Source: Bifidobacterium callitrichos DSM 23973 (lineage in GTDB: Bacteria; Actinomycetota; Actinomycetes; Actinomycetales; Bifidobacteriaceae). From it: a stretch of DNA of 64,000 bases. Shown piece after piece: positions 55,653 through 64,000 of this stretch. Made by a program: the position numbers and the translations under genes. Positions within the stretch are counted from its first letter, which is position 1; the number at the start of each line of letters is the position of its first letter. Below the pieces are notes generated by a model. That model ran no database searches and was not told the origin of the DNA. It saw only the letters and a program-made list of their open reading frames with translations. The stretch spans positions 62,001 to 126,000 of the forward strand of contig NZ_JGYS01000007.1 of the NCBI RefSeq assembly GCF_000741175.1, in the 5' to 3' direction.

Positions 55653-56645
55653 ATGATTAAGGGTCTTCTTTCAGTTGTCGTCCCTGTTTACAATGCTGAT
55701 AAATATATCGTATCTTGTATAAATAGTATACTTGCTCAACAAGTTAATATGGAAATTCTTATCATCGATGATGGATCGACAGATAATAGTGGAGATATTT
55801 GTCGCTCTCTTGCCTCCGACAATCAGTGTGTTCGATATTTCAAAAAGCAAAATGGTGGTGTTTCTTCTGCAAGGAATTATGGCATAGAACAATCACGAGG
55901 TGAATTTATAACATTTGTTGACAGTGATGATTCAGTTTGTCCGTATGCATATAAAACCATGCTTTCGTTGTTACTTCAAGATGATAGTGACATTGTATGT
56001 TGTGGTGTAAATAGAGTTGGAAATAAAGCAATTCAAAATACCATTATTTATAACTCAGATAAACCGTTAAAAGTTAGTCCTAATGATGCTATGTATGCTT
56101 GTCTTTCGCAAAGTTTCATCGGTTTTACTGTTTATGCTAAAATATTTCGTATTTCATTATTTAATGATAAACCTACTGTACGTTTTCCTTTAGGTACTTT
56201 GATGGAAGAAGCTTATGTTCTTCCCTATTTATTTTCGAGATCGCATTCTATTTCTCATACCGGTGAGGTTGGTTATCGTTATTATACTCGACCTTATAGT
56301 TACACCACAAAACCTTTAAGTGAAGAGTGTTATGCTATTTTTGAAACAGTTACTCGGTATAAGTCGATATTGCCAAAATATTATCCAGGTTTTGATTTAA
56401 CAATCCTCTTTCATTGGCGTGTCATTCAATGTATAAACTTGTATAGGACTTCTTTGATTCAAAAATGTATTATTAAGAATAACGTATTTATTAGAGTTCG
56501 GAGAGAGTTTTGGTCCATTGCTTGGAAGGCTTTATTTAGCACGAATTTCTCATTGAAGGAAAGACTCTTATTACTTGAAACGATGTCACATATGTTTCTA
56601 GTTCGTAAATTCATATCATCTAAAGTGGGAAAGATTGTCAAATGA
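55653..56645 (+). CDS. Glycosyltransferase family 2
   Basis: A GT-A enzyme of 330 residues with VVPVYNADKYIVSCINSILA, the DDGSTDNSG motif and SDDS metal-binding motif near residue 92. It is AT-rich and begins ten bases after the polymerase-like gene with AGAGGAT upstream. Its ATGA overlap with the next gene fits an operon. Donor and acceptor unknown. Confidence 0.92.
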   Translation: MIKGLLSVVVPVYNADKYIVSCINSILAQQVNMEILIIDDGSTDNSGDICRSLASDNQCVRYFKKQNGGVSSARNYGIEQSRGEFITFVDSDDSVCPYAYKTMLSLLLQDDSDIVCCGVNRVGNKAIQNTIIYNSDKPLKVSPNDAMYACLSQSFIGFTVYAKIFRISLFNDKPTVRFPLGTLMEEAYVLPYLFSRSHSISHTGEVGYRYYTRPYSYTTKPLSEECYAIFETVTRYKSILPKYYPGFDLTILFHWRVIQCINLYRTSLIQKCIIKNNVFIRVRREFWSIAWKALFSTNFSLKERLLLLETMSHMFLVRKFISSKVGKIVK

Positions 56646-57634
56646 ATAATTGTATTTTAATTCTTCCATATTTTGGTAAGTTTAATAATTATTATCCCTT
56701 ATTCCTAAGGTCATGTGGTTATAATACTCTTTTTAATTTTTTAATCATTACAGACAACTATACGTCATATAGCTATCCATCTAATGTCAAAGTTGTACAT
56801 ATGACTCTATCTGATTTTAAGCGGAGGGCAGAACAAAAATTAGGTTTTAAAATATGTTTGTCTAATCCGTATAAGTTGTGTGATTATAAGCCATCCTATG
56901 GTTTTTTGTTTGAAGACCTTATAAAAGGATATAAATATTGGGGACATTGTGATTGCGATTTGATTTTTGGCAATCTTGATAAAATTCTTACACCAATTCT
57001 AGATCTTAATTATGATAAAATTTTTGCAGCCGGTCATCTTACTCTTTATAAAAATACACGAGAAAATAATCGCCGGTTTATGAATGAATTAGATGGTCGA
57101 GTTGTTTATCGTGAAGCTTTTACGACTGATAAAATTTATGTTTTTGACGAGAATGTCACTTGTAGCATGAATCCCTATAGATTAAATGTGCATCATATTT
57201 TCCAAAATAATCATGCAAATATTTTTGAACAAGATTTATCTTTTAATGTCAGTACAAAGTATGAACGTTTGATTAGAGAATATTATGATCCTCAATTGCA
57301 ACGATTCATTGATGAGAAGGGTAGGATTTCGAGGATTTTCTTTTCTCAGCGTGGAATTAAACGTTTCACTTGGGATAAGTATAATTCTTGTATTCATACG
57401 GATGATTATATATATATACATCTGCAGTCAAGAAAGATGCGGTTTAAGGCCGATTTAGGGGATGCTGAATTTATAGAAATCAAACCAGACAGGTTTGTGC
57501 CCATTAAACATCTACCTTATTCGAAGAAAGAATTACATCTTTGGACCGTTTATTTGCCTAGTTTGTACTGGTTTGATGTTTATTATAAGAAAGTACTAAG
57601 AAAAATTAAGTTAATAAAAAAAGGAGATAAATGA
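56642..57634 (+). CDS. DUF6625-like glycosyltransferase-type protein
   Basis: Predicted 330-residue protein resembling the DUF6625 group found in EPS loci. It has a nucleotide-diphospho-sugar-type N-terminus (ILILPYFGKFNNYYPLFLRS), YGFLFEDLIKGYKYWGHCDC with a possible DCD metal-binding motif, and a C-terminal region rich in aromatic residues. A sugar-transferring role is likely but not shown. It overlaps both neighbours by four bases. Confidence 0.75.
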   Translation: MNNCILILPYFGKFNNYYPLFLRSCGYNTLFNFLIITDNYTSYSYPSNVKVVHMTLSDFKRRAEQKLGFKICLSNPYKLCDYKPSYGFLFEDLIKGYKYWGHCDCDLIFGNLDKILTPILDLNYDKIFAAGHLTLYKNTRENNRRFMNELDGRVVYREAFTTDKIYVFDENVTCSMNPYRLNVHHIFQNNHANIFEQDLSFNVSTKYERLIREYYDPQLQRFIDEKGRISRIFFSQRGIKRFTWDKYNSCIHTDDYIYIHLQSRKMRFKADLGDAEFIEIKPDRFVPIKHLPYSKKELHLWTVYLPSLYWFDVYYKKVLRKIKLIKKGDK

Positions 57635-58374
57635 TGTTTTTAAAAAAGTATGCTAGGAGACTAATTTTAGGACCTAGGGCTGATTCTGAATTCTTTATTA
57701 ATTTTTTAAGGAAAAAGGGTGCGATAATTGGCGAAGGAACTTATTTCTACGATCCTCGAAGCAATTGTATTGGTTTAAATAATTATTTCAATTTAGTTAT
57801 TGGTAATAATGTAAATATTACTCATGGTGTTGTGATTGTTGATCATGGGTATGATTGGAGCGTTTTGAAATGTAAATATGGGGAGGTAATTGGCAATACT
57901 GGTCAGGTTACAATCGGCAACAATGTTTTTATTGGCATGAATGCTGTTATTTTAAAAAATGTAACTATAGGTGACAATGTCATTATTGGTGCTGGATCTA
58001 TTGTTAATCGCGATATCCCGTCAAATTCAGTTGCTGCTGGTTCCCCCTGTCGTGTGATTGAAAGTATTGATACTTATCGAGCTAAAAGAAAACAAGTACA
58101 GCTAGATGAGGCTTATAATCTGTATTGTGCTTTTATAAATCGTTATCCAAATACAATTCCTAATCAAGATATTTTTCGAGAATATTTTTGGTTATTTGAT
58201 CGTCCTGGATGTGACGGCCATTTATCTTCTCCAGTTTTTGATGAGGTTATGCATTTGGTGAATGGTACGTATGATTGTAGTATTCAGGCTATAAAAAATT
58301 CTTCTCCTGCTTTCGATAGTTATGAGGATTTTTTGATATATTGTTCGTCTCGTTATTTTAAATATAAACGCTGA
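57631..58374 (+). CDS. Hexapeptide-repeat acyltransferase
   Basis: A left-handed beta-helix acyltransferase, 247 residues, probably O-acetylating a sugar of the repeat unit. Hexapeptide repeats run from about residue 30 to 140 (IGLNNYFNLVIGNNVNITHG; VTIGNNVFIGMNAVI; VTIGDNVIIGAGSIV), with a catalytic His in ITHGVVIVDHGYDW. A C-terminal helical region of ~100 residues follows. AAAAGGAGATAA precedes the ATG-ATG start. It overlaps the previous gene by four bases. Confidence 0.9.
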   Translation: MMFLKKYARRLILGPRADSEFFINFLRKKGAIIGEGTYFYDPRSNCIGLNNYFNLVIGNNVNITHGVVIVDHGYDWSVLKCKYGEVIGNTGQVTIGNNVFIGMNAVILKNVTIGDNVIIGAGSIVNRDIPSNSVAAGSPCRVIESIDTYRAKRKQVQLDEAYNLYCAFINRYPNTIPNQDIFREYFWLFDRPGCDGHLSSPVFDEVMHLVNGTYDCSIQAIKNSSPAFDSYEDFLIYCSSRYFKYKR

Positions 58375-58517
58375 AACGAGTAAAAGTTATGTTTGTCTCT
58401 TTTACTAATAAATTATTTTACCTGTAAAATATGTTTTTATTATAAGTAAACTTATTTTAAAGCCAACATATGCTTAGTTTTTATATTTGTTATATTTTAT
58501 AAATTTAGGGAGATATT

Positions 58518-59927
58518 ATGAAAAAAGAAAAGTCCTTAAAGAAGAATTTTTTGATGAATATAATTCTTACTGGATCACAGTTCATTTTTCCTTTGATTAC
58601 ATTTCCATATGTTTCACGTATTCTTCTTGCTGATGGTAATGGTAAGATTAATTTTGCTAGCTCTATTGTGAGTTATTTTGTTCTTATTGCTTCTCTTGGT
58701 ATTCCTTTATATGGTATTCGTGCTACTGCTGTAGTTCGTGATGACAAAATCAAGTTGTCGAAGATTGTTCATGAGTTATTCTTTATAAATCTATTTACAT
58801 GTTTTGTCTCCTCCATTCTTTTAATTTTATTGATTATATTTATTCCTAAGTTTCATGTATATGCATCTTTGTTATTAATATTCTCTGTAACTATATGGTT
58901 AAATCTTATTGGTATTGATTGGCTTTATCAAGGCTTAGAAGAGTATTCATATATAACGAAGAGATCCATTTTATTTAAGTTCATTGGTATTTTTCTAATG
59001 TTTCTTTTTGTGCATGAGCATTCGGATTATATTAAATATGCAATAATTACTGTAATCGGATCAAGTGGTTCTCTGCTTTTGAATTTCTTCAAGTCGAGAA
59101 AGTATGTTTCTCTTTCTCTGATTCGTCCTTATAATTTTAGACAGCATGTTAAGCCTATAATTAATTTTTTCCTTTTGAGTGCATCGTGGACATTATATAC
59201 AAATATAGACACCGCTATGTTAGGTTTTATGACTTCGGATTCTGAGGTTGGTTATTATACGGCAGCAATTAAGGTAAAGACTATGCTGATGAGTGTGATT
59301 TCTGCTCTTGGCACGGTTTTGCTTCCTCGTTTGAGTAATTATATTGCTACTGGTAAAAATAATGAATTTTATAGATTGCTAAAAAAGGATTTTTCTTTTA
59401 TCGTTATCTCTTCATTTTCGATGTTAGTTTTTTGTGTTTTAAATGCTGAGCCAATTATATTGCTTCTTTCGGGTAGTGCGTTTCTTCCTGCTGTTCCTGT
59501 GATGCAAACCGTTATGATGTCAATAATATTTATTGGGATTTCTACTATGCTTGGTAATAATGTTCTTATTCCACGTGGAAAGGAAATTGTTACTACCATT
59601 TCTACTTTTGTCAGTTTATTTATTATTGTTATTCTAAATATTGTCCTTATACCCAATTTTGGTGCGATTGGTTCGGCTTGGGCTACTGTTGTTGGCGAAA
59701 TTATTATTGTCCTAATAGAGTCTTTCTATTTACGTCATTCTATTATTAAAGTTATCGAAATTCGTACCTTGTTATGCGTTCTTCTTTCCTCTATTATTTC
59801 TGGTACTATTTTATTCTGTTCTAAATTGTATCTTTCTAGCTTTTCAAATAATTCTTTTGTCATTCTTGTTATTACTAGTTGTATTTTTTTTGTTGTCCTA
59901 TGTTTCTATTTTAATAATAACACATGA
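58518..59927 (+). CDS. EPS flippase (Wzx-like, MATE/polysaccharide transporter family)
   Basis: Moves lipid-linked repeat units across the membrane. The 469-residue protein has about 12-14 helices and the family-typical opening (NFLMNIILTGSQFIFPLITF) and IDWLYQGLEEYSYI. It is in the AT-rich block with AGGGAGA before the start. Its stop is followed by ~100 bases of AT-rich sequence before the host-like rmlB. Confidence 0.9.
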   Translation: MKKEKSLKKNFLMNIILTGSQFIFPLITFPYVSRILLADGNGKINFASSIVSYFVLIASLGIPLYGIRATAVVRDDKIKLSKIVHELFFINLFTCFVSSILLILLIIFIPKFHVYASLLLIFSVTIWLNLIGIDWLYQGLEEYSYITKRSILFKFIGIFLMFLFVHEHSDYIKYAIITVIGSSGSLLLNFFKSRKYVSLSLIRPYNFRQHVKPIINFFLLSASWTLYTNIDTAMLGFMTSDSEVGYYTAAIKVKTMLMSVISALGTVLLPRLSNYIATGKNNEFYRLLKKDFSFIVISSFSMLVFCVLNAEPIILLLSGSAFLPAVPVMQTVMMSIIFIGISTMLGNNVLIPRGKEIVTTISTFVSLFIIVILNIVLIPNFGAIGSAWATVVGEIIIVLIESFYLRHSIIKVIEIRTLLCVLLSSIISGTILFCSKLYLSSFSNNSFVILVITSCIFFVVLCFYFNNNT

Positions 59928-60021
59928 GCCTTTTACCAAATCGATAATTGAGAATTTTTTGAATACTAAATCTCCAAAACATGCGCGTCATTAATTTTTA
60001 TCCCTTTTATATTGTGTTTAA

Positions 60022-61020
<999 letters not shown>

Positions 61021-61060
61021 TCTGATTCGATCTGATTCGATCTGGTTCGATCTGATCCGC
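61021..61060. repeat. 10-base tandem repeat (TCTGATTCGA) x4
   Basis: TCTGATTCGA occurs twice exactly and twice with one or more changes (TCTGGTTCGA, TCTGATCCGC), directly after the rmlB stop. Confidence 0.85.
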
Positions 61061-61093
61061 AGCGGATGGCACTGACATGACGTGGAGGTGAGC

Positions 61094-62770
61094 ATGGCGT
61101 CATACTCTCAGGATGAGCTTATGTCGATTCTGAGCAGATTGATTTCGGGGTGGGAGAACGAGGTCGTTGAGTTCAAGGAGGCCAATGAGAATTACTCCAC
61201 GCAGGATATCGGCAAGTACTTCTCGGCGTTGTCCAATGAGGCGAATTTGCGTCAAGCCGAGTCGGCTTGGCTGATATTCGGGGTGAAGAACAAGACCCAC
61301 GCAATCGTGGGCACATTCTATGGGCGGAATCCCGAACGGCTGCAGCAGCTGAAAATGCAGATTACGAGGGATACCGAGCCGCGTTCCTCTTTTCGGGAGA
61401 TTCATGAGCTGGACACGCCTGAGGGTCGTGTGCTCATGTTCGAGATTCCCCCGGCGCCGATAGGCATGCCCGTCTCATGGCAGGGGTACTTCCATGGTCG
61501 CAGCGGCGAGAGTCTGGTCGCGCTGAGTATCAACAAGCTGGATGCCATTCGCGGTGAGAGCTCGCTGAACGATTGGAGCGCCCAGACGGTTCCCGACGCG
61601 TCATTGGACGATCTGGATCCTGAGGCGGTTCAATATGCCAGAGAGTCGTTCCTCAAGGCGCATGCGAATCGGTTTGATCCCGAGGAGGTCTCGGGATGGA
61701 GCGACCGGGAGTTCCTGAATCGCGCTCACGTGACGCGTGATGGCGCAATCACGCGTGCCGCGTTACTGCTCCTCGGCAAAGAGGAGTCGGTGGACAAACT
61801 GCCCGCCGGTATGTACGAAATGACTTGGAAGCTCGTCGGACAGGAGAGCGCCTACGAGCATTTCGGTCTTCCGTTCATGCTGACCACCACCCGGCTGTAC
61901 AGTCGTATCCGCAATATCCAGATTCGTTTGCTGCCGCCCGGGACTCTTCTGCAACAAGAGGTCTCGAAATACGACGAGCAATCGGTGCTTGAGGCGTTGC
62001 ATAACTGCATCGCCCATCAGGATTACCGTCGTCCGGCCCGCATCCTGGTCACGGAGCATCCGGACAGACTCACGTTCGATAGCTGCGGTTCGTTCTTCGA
62101 GGGCACTCCGGACGATTACGTGTTGGGAGACAAGTCTCCTGATCGTTATCGCAATCCGTTCCTCGTCCGCGCCATGAGCGAGCTGTACATGATCGACCGC
62201 ATGGGGTACGGCATCAAACGCATGAACGAGGTGCAGGCGAAACGGTATCTGCCGTTGCCGGACTATGATCTGAGCGATCCCGAGAAGGTCCGTCTCACCA
62301 TGTACGGCGGGGTGGTCGATCCGGAGTACACTCGTCTGCTGCTGAGCAATACGGATCTGCCGTTGTCTGATGTTCTGGCGCTGGACCGCGTGCAGAAGCA
62401 TATGGAGATCCCCAATGCCGCGGCCAATCGTTTACGTCGTCAAGGCCTGATAGAGGGTCGCAAGCCTCATCTTCGTGTGGCTCCCGTAGTTGCGGCCGCC
62501 ACGGATACCAAGGCGGATTTCATACGCGCGCACAGTCAGGATGATATGTTCTATCGACGGCTTGTGGAACAGTATTTGAAGGCCTTCGGTACGGCGACGC
62601 GTTCTGACATCAACGAGCTTTTGATCCCGAAGTTCGGCGAGGACCTGGCGGATAGTGAAAAACAACGCAAGATTGATAATCTGCTTACCGCAATGAGGCG
62701 AGACGGTGTCATTGCCAACATCGGGTCACGCAGATATTCGAAATGGCGGATTGCCGGGCAAAGCGGATAG
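61094..62770 (+). CDS. AlbA_2 (Schlafen-like) and HATPase_c_4 domain protein
   Basis: A 558-residue putative transcriptional regulator or helicase-related protein. The N-terminal AlbA_2 domain (WENEVVEFKEANENYSTQDI; NLRQAESAWLIFGVKNKTHA) is followed by an ATP-binding region (LHNCIAHQDYRRPARILVTE; YGIKRMNEVQAKRYLPLPDY) and C-terminal winged-helix segments. The family occurs in mobile and regulatory contexts; its role here is unknown. GGAGGTGAG precedes ATG 61094, so this start is preferred to GTG 61082. It interrupts the rmlB-rmlCD order. Confidence 0.88.
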   Translation: MASYSQDELMSILSRLISGWENEVVEFKEANENYSTQDIGKYFSALSNEANLRQAESAWLIFGVKNKTHAIVGTFYGRNPERLQQLKMQITRDTEPRSSFREIHELDTPEGRVLMFEIPPAPIGMPVSWQGYFHGRSGESLVALSINKLDAIRGESSLNDWSAQTVPDASLDDLDPEAVQYARESFLKAHANRFDPEEVSGWSDREFLNRAHVTRDGAITRAALLLLGKEESVDKLPAGMYEMTWKLVGQESAYEHFGLPFMLTTTRLYSRIRNIQIRLLPPGTLLQQEVSKYDEQSVLEALHNCIAHQDYRRPARILVTEHPDRLTFDSCGSFFEGTPDDYVLGDKSPDRYRNPFLVRAMSELYMIDRMGYGIKRMNEVQAKRYLPLPDYDLSDPEKVRLTMYGGVVDPEYTRLLLSNTDLPLSDVLALDRVQKHMEIPNAAANRLRRQGLIEGRKPHLRVAPVVAAATDTKADFIRAHSQDDMFYRRLVEQYLKAFGTATRSDINELLIPKFGEDLADSEKQRKIDNLLTAMRRDGVIANIGSRRYSKWRIAGQSG

Positions 62771-62774
62771 GCTT

Positions 62775-62817
62775 GCTTTCTGCTGCTTTCTGCGGAATGC
62801 AGAAAGCAGCAGAAAGC
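62775..62817 (+). terminator. 19-base perfect hairpin after the AlbA_2 gene
   Basis: GCTTTCTGCTGCTTTCTGC (62775-62793) pairs perfectly with GCAGAAAGCAGCAGAAAGC (62799-62817) around GGAAT. It lacks a U-tract but sits directly after the stop. Confidence 0.8.
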
Positions 62818-62904
62818 AGCTAGGCCGCTTGAAGAGAGAAACGTTGAAATTGCAGCATTCCTATTTCTCCTGACGGGAAATGGGGAAGAAAGGAACAATG
62901 GATC

Positions 62905-64000
62905 ATGGGTTTTGAGTTTGAGAAGGAACTGAAGGTCACGGAGACGAATATTCCGGGCCTGTTGGTGTTTGATCTGCCGGTGCACGGGGATAATCGTGGC
63001 TGGTTCAAGGAGAACTGGCAGCGTGCGAAGATGACCGCGCTGGGTCTGCCGGATTTCGGTCCGGTGCAGAACAACATCAGCTATAACGCGACCAAGGGCG
63101 TGACGCGCGGCATTCATGCGGAGCCGTGGGACAAGTACATCAGCATCGCGTCCGGTGAGATCTTCGGCGCGTGGGTGGATCTGCGTCCGGGTGAGAGCTT
63201 CGGTCAGGTGTATACGACGCGGTTGGATCCGTCGCGTGCGATCTATGTGCCGCGTGGCGTGGGCAACAGCTTCCAGGCTTTGCAGGATGGGACGGTGTAC
63301 ACGTATCTGGTGAACGCGCACTGGAGTCTGGAGCAGAAGAAGACGTACACGTTCGTGAACCTCGCCGACCCGACGCTCAACATCCAGTGGCCGATCCCGC
63401 TCGAGGAGAGCGAGCGCAGCGAGGCGGACCTGCATCATCCGATGCTTAAGGATGCGAAGCCGATGGCGCCGAAGCGCACGCTGGTGACGGGCTGCAACGG
63501 GCAGTTGGGCCATGCGATCCGCGCGTACGCTGAAGCCCATCATCTGGAGGGCTTCGAGTATACGGATATCGACACGTTCGACTTCTCCGACCCGACGGCC
63601 TACGAACGGTTCGACTGGAGCCTGTACGGGACGATCATCAACGCGGGCGCGTATACGGCCGTGGACAGGGCCGAGACCGCGGAGGGCCGCCCGGTCGCGT
63701 GGAAGGCGAACGCGGCCGGTCCGGCCCTGCTGGCGCGTGTGGCCGCGGAGCATCACATCACGCTGGTGCACATCAGCTCGGACTATGTGTTCGACGGGAC
63801 GCGCGAGGAGCATACGGAGTCGGAGGCGTTCGCGCCGCTGGGCGTGTACGGGCAGTCGAAGGCCGCGGGCGACATCGCGGTGGCCAACGCGCCGGAGCAT
63901 TACATCCTGCGTTCGAGCTGGGTGATCGGCGAGGGCCACAACTTCGTCAAGACCATGATGGCGCTCTCGAACCGTGTGGCCGACCCCGCGGATGCGTTGG
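62905..64000 (+). CDS. rmlCD: Fused dTDP-4-dehydrorhamnose epimerase/reductase (RmlC-RmlD), partial
   Basis: A two-domain enzyme completing dTDP-L-rhamnose. Residues 1-190 are an RmlC-type cupin (GDNRGWFKENWQRAKMTALG; GVTRGIHAEPWDKYISIASG with the catalytic His; VPRGVGNSFQAL). From about 193 an RmlD-type SDR follows (TLVTGCNGQLGHAIRAYAEA; INAGAYTAVDRAE; SSDYVFDGTREE; YGQSK). The gene is cut by the window end at residue 365. The start at ATG 62905 follows AAAGGAA; an ATG at 62898 meets a stop after five codons. Fused RmlCD is common in bifidobacteria. Confidence 0.92.
   Translation, partial: MGFEFEKELKVTETNIPGLLVFDLPVHGDNRGWFKENWQRAKMTALGLPDFGPVQNNISYNATKGVTRGIHAEPWDKYISIASGEIFGAWVDLRPGESFGQVYTTRLDPSRAIYVPRGVGNSFQALQDGTVYTYLVNAHWSLEQKKTYTFVNLADPTLNIQWPIPLEESERSEADLHHPMLKDAKPMAPKRTLVTGCNGQLGHAIRAYAEAHHLEGFEYTDIDTFDFSDPTAYERFDWSLYGTIINAGAYTAVDRAETAEGRPVAWKANAAGPALLARVAAEHHITLVHISSDYVFDGTREEHTESEAFAPLGVYGQSKAAGDIAVANAPEHYILRSSWVIGEGHNFVKTMMALSNRVADPADAL

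Noticed and set aside
62898..62913. ATG 62898 as the start of rmlCD
   Set aside because: It reads only five codons before a stop in its frame; ATG 62905 opens the conserved RmlC sequence.

Overview
The window looks like a high-GC actinobacterial chromosome, most likely a Bifidobacterium. The pointers are the pairing of arabinose, galactoside and peptide/sugar uptake genes with LacI control, strong AAGGAGG-type ribosome sites, an AbiE locus, an exopolysaccharide (EPS) locus with a WbaP-like priming transferase, a DUF4012 protein and a fused RmlC-RmlD, and CCC/GCC-rich codon use. The genus is inferred from gene content and style; species is not called. No rRNA, tRNA, CRISPR array or transposase was recognised.

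1-9.3 kb: L-arabinose isomerase (araA) with a strong terminator; a convergent two-component system (histidine kinase plus LuxR-type regulator) with a divergent membrane-anchored protein of unknown function; a long-chain acyl-CoA ligase; and a sugar-porter MFS permease with a coiled-coil tail behind LacI-type operator-like sites. 9.4-22 kb: an oligopeptide-type ABC system whose binding protein is split from its permease and ATPase genes by an antisense cation/proton antiporter. The permease and ATPase genes form a run of four with ATGA overlaps. A 1450-residue CydDC-like double ABC exporter follows.

22-34 kb: a second sugar MFS with a ~385-residue tail, divergent from a sugar ABC binding protein that carries two operator-like palindromes. 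Two ABC permeases, a GH42 beta-galactosidase and a LacI regulator complete a probable galactoside/galacto-oligosaccharide locus. It is followed by an aldo/keto reductase overlapping an HNH-type nuclease gene, then an Nramp Mn transporter. 36.5-41.8 kb: a leftward accessory stretch with a DUF559/Vsr-like protein, an AbiEi-AbiEii type IV toxin-antitoxin pair with a perfect palindrome over the antitoxin start, a 159-residue protein of unknown function and a P-loop ATPase. This is a plausible but unproven defence island.

42-64 kb: the EPS cluster. It holds the priming transferase, DUF4012 protein, fused Wzz/BY-kinase, two GT4 enzymes, a Caps_synth-type transferase, GT2 enzymes, a Wzy-like polymerase, a DUF6625 protein, a hexapeptide acyltransferase, a Wzx flippase, a 5'-damaged rmlB, an AlbA_2-type ATP-binding protein and rmlCD running off the window. 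The variable part (about 54.3-60.0 kb) is strongly AT-rich, so it was probably imported; its right edge falls inside the first codons of rmlB. A degraded hipBA pair sits inside the cluster.

A recurring theme is that long intergenic gaps hold multi-copy inverted repeats, each locus with its own arm sequence (1.77-2.02, 17.16-17.33, 21.75-21.86, 26.49-26.69, 35.93-36.30 and 42.0-42.3 kb). The most regular is an array with a 62-base period just upstream of the EPS cluster.
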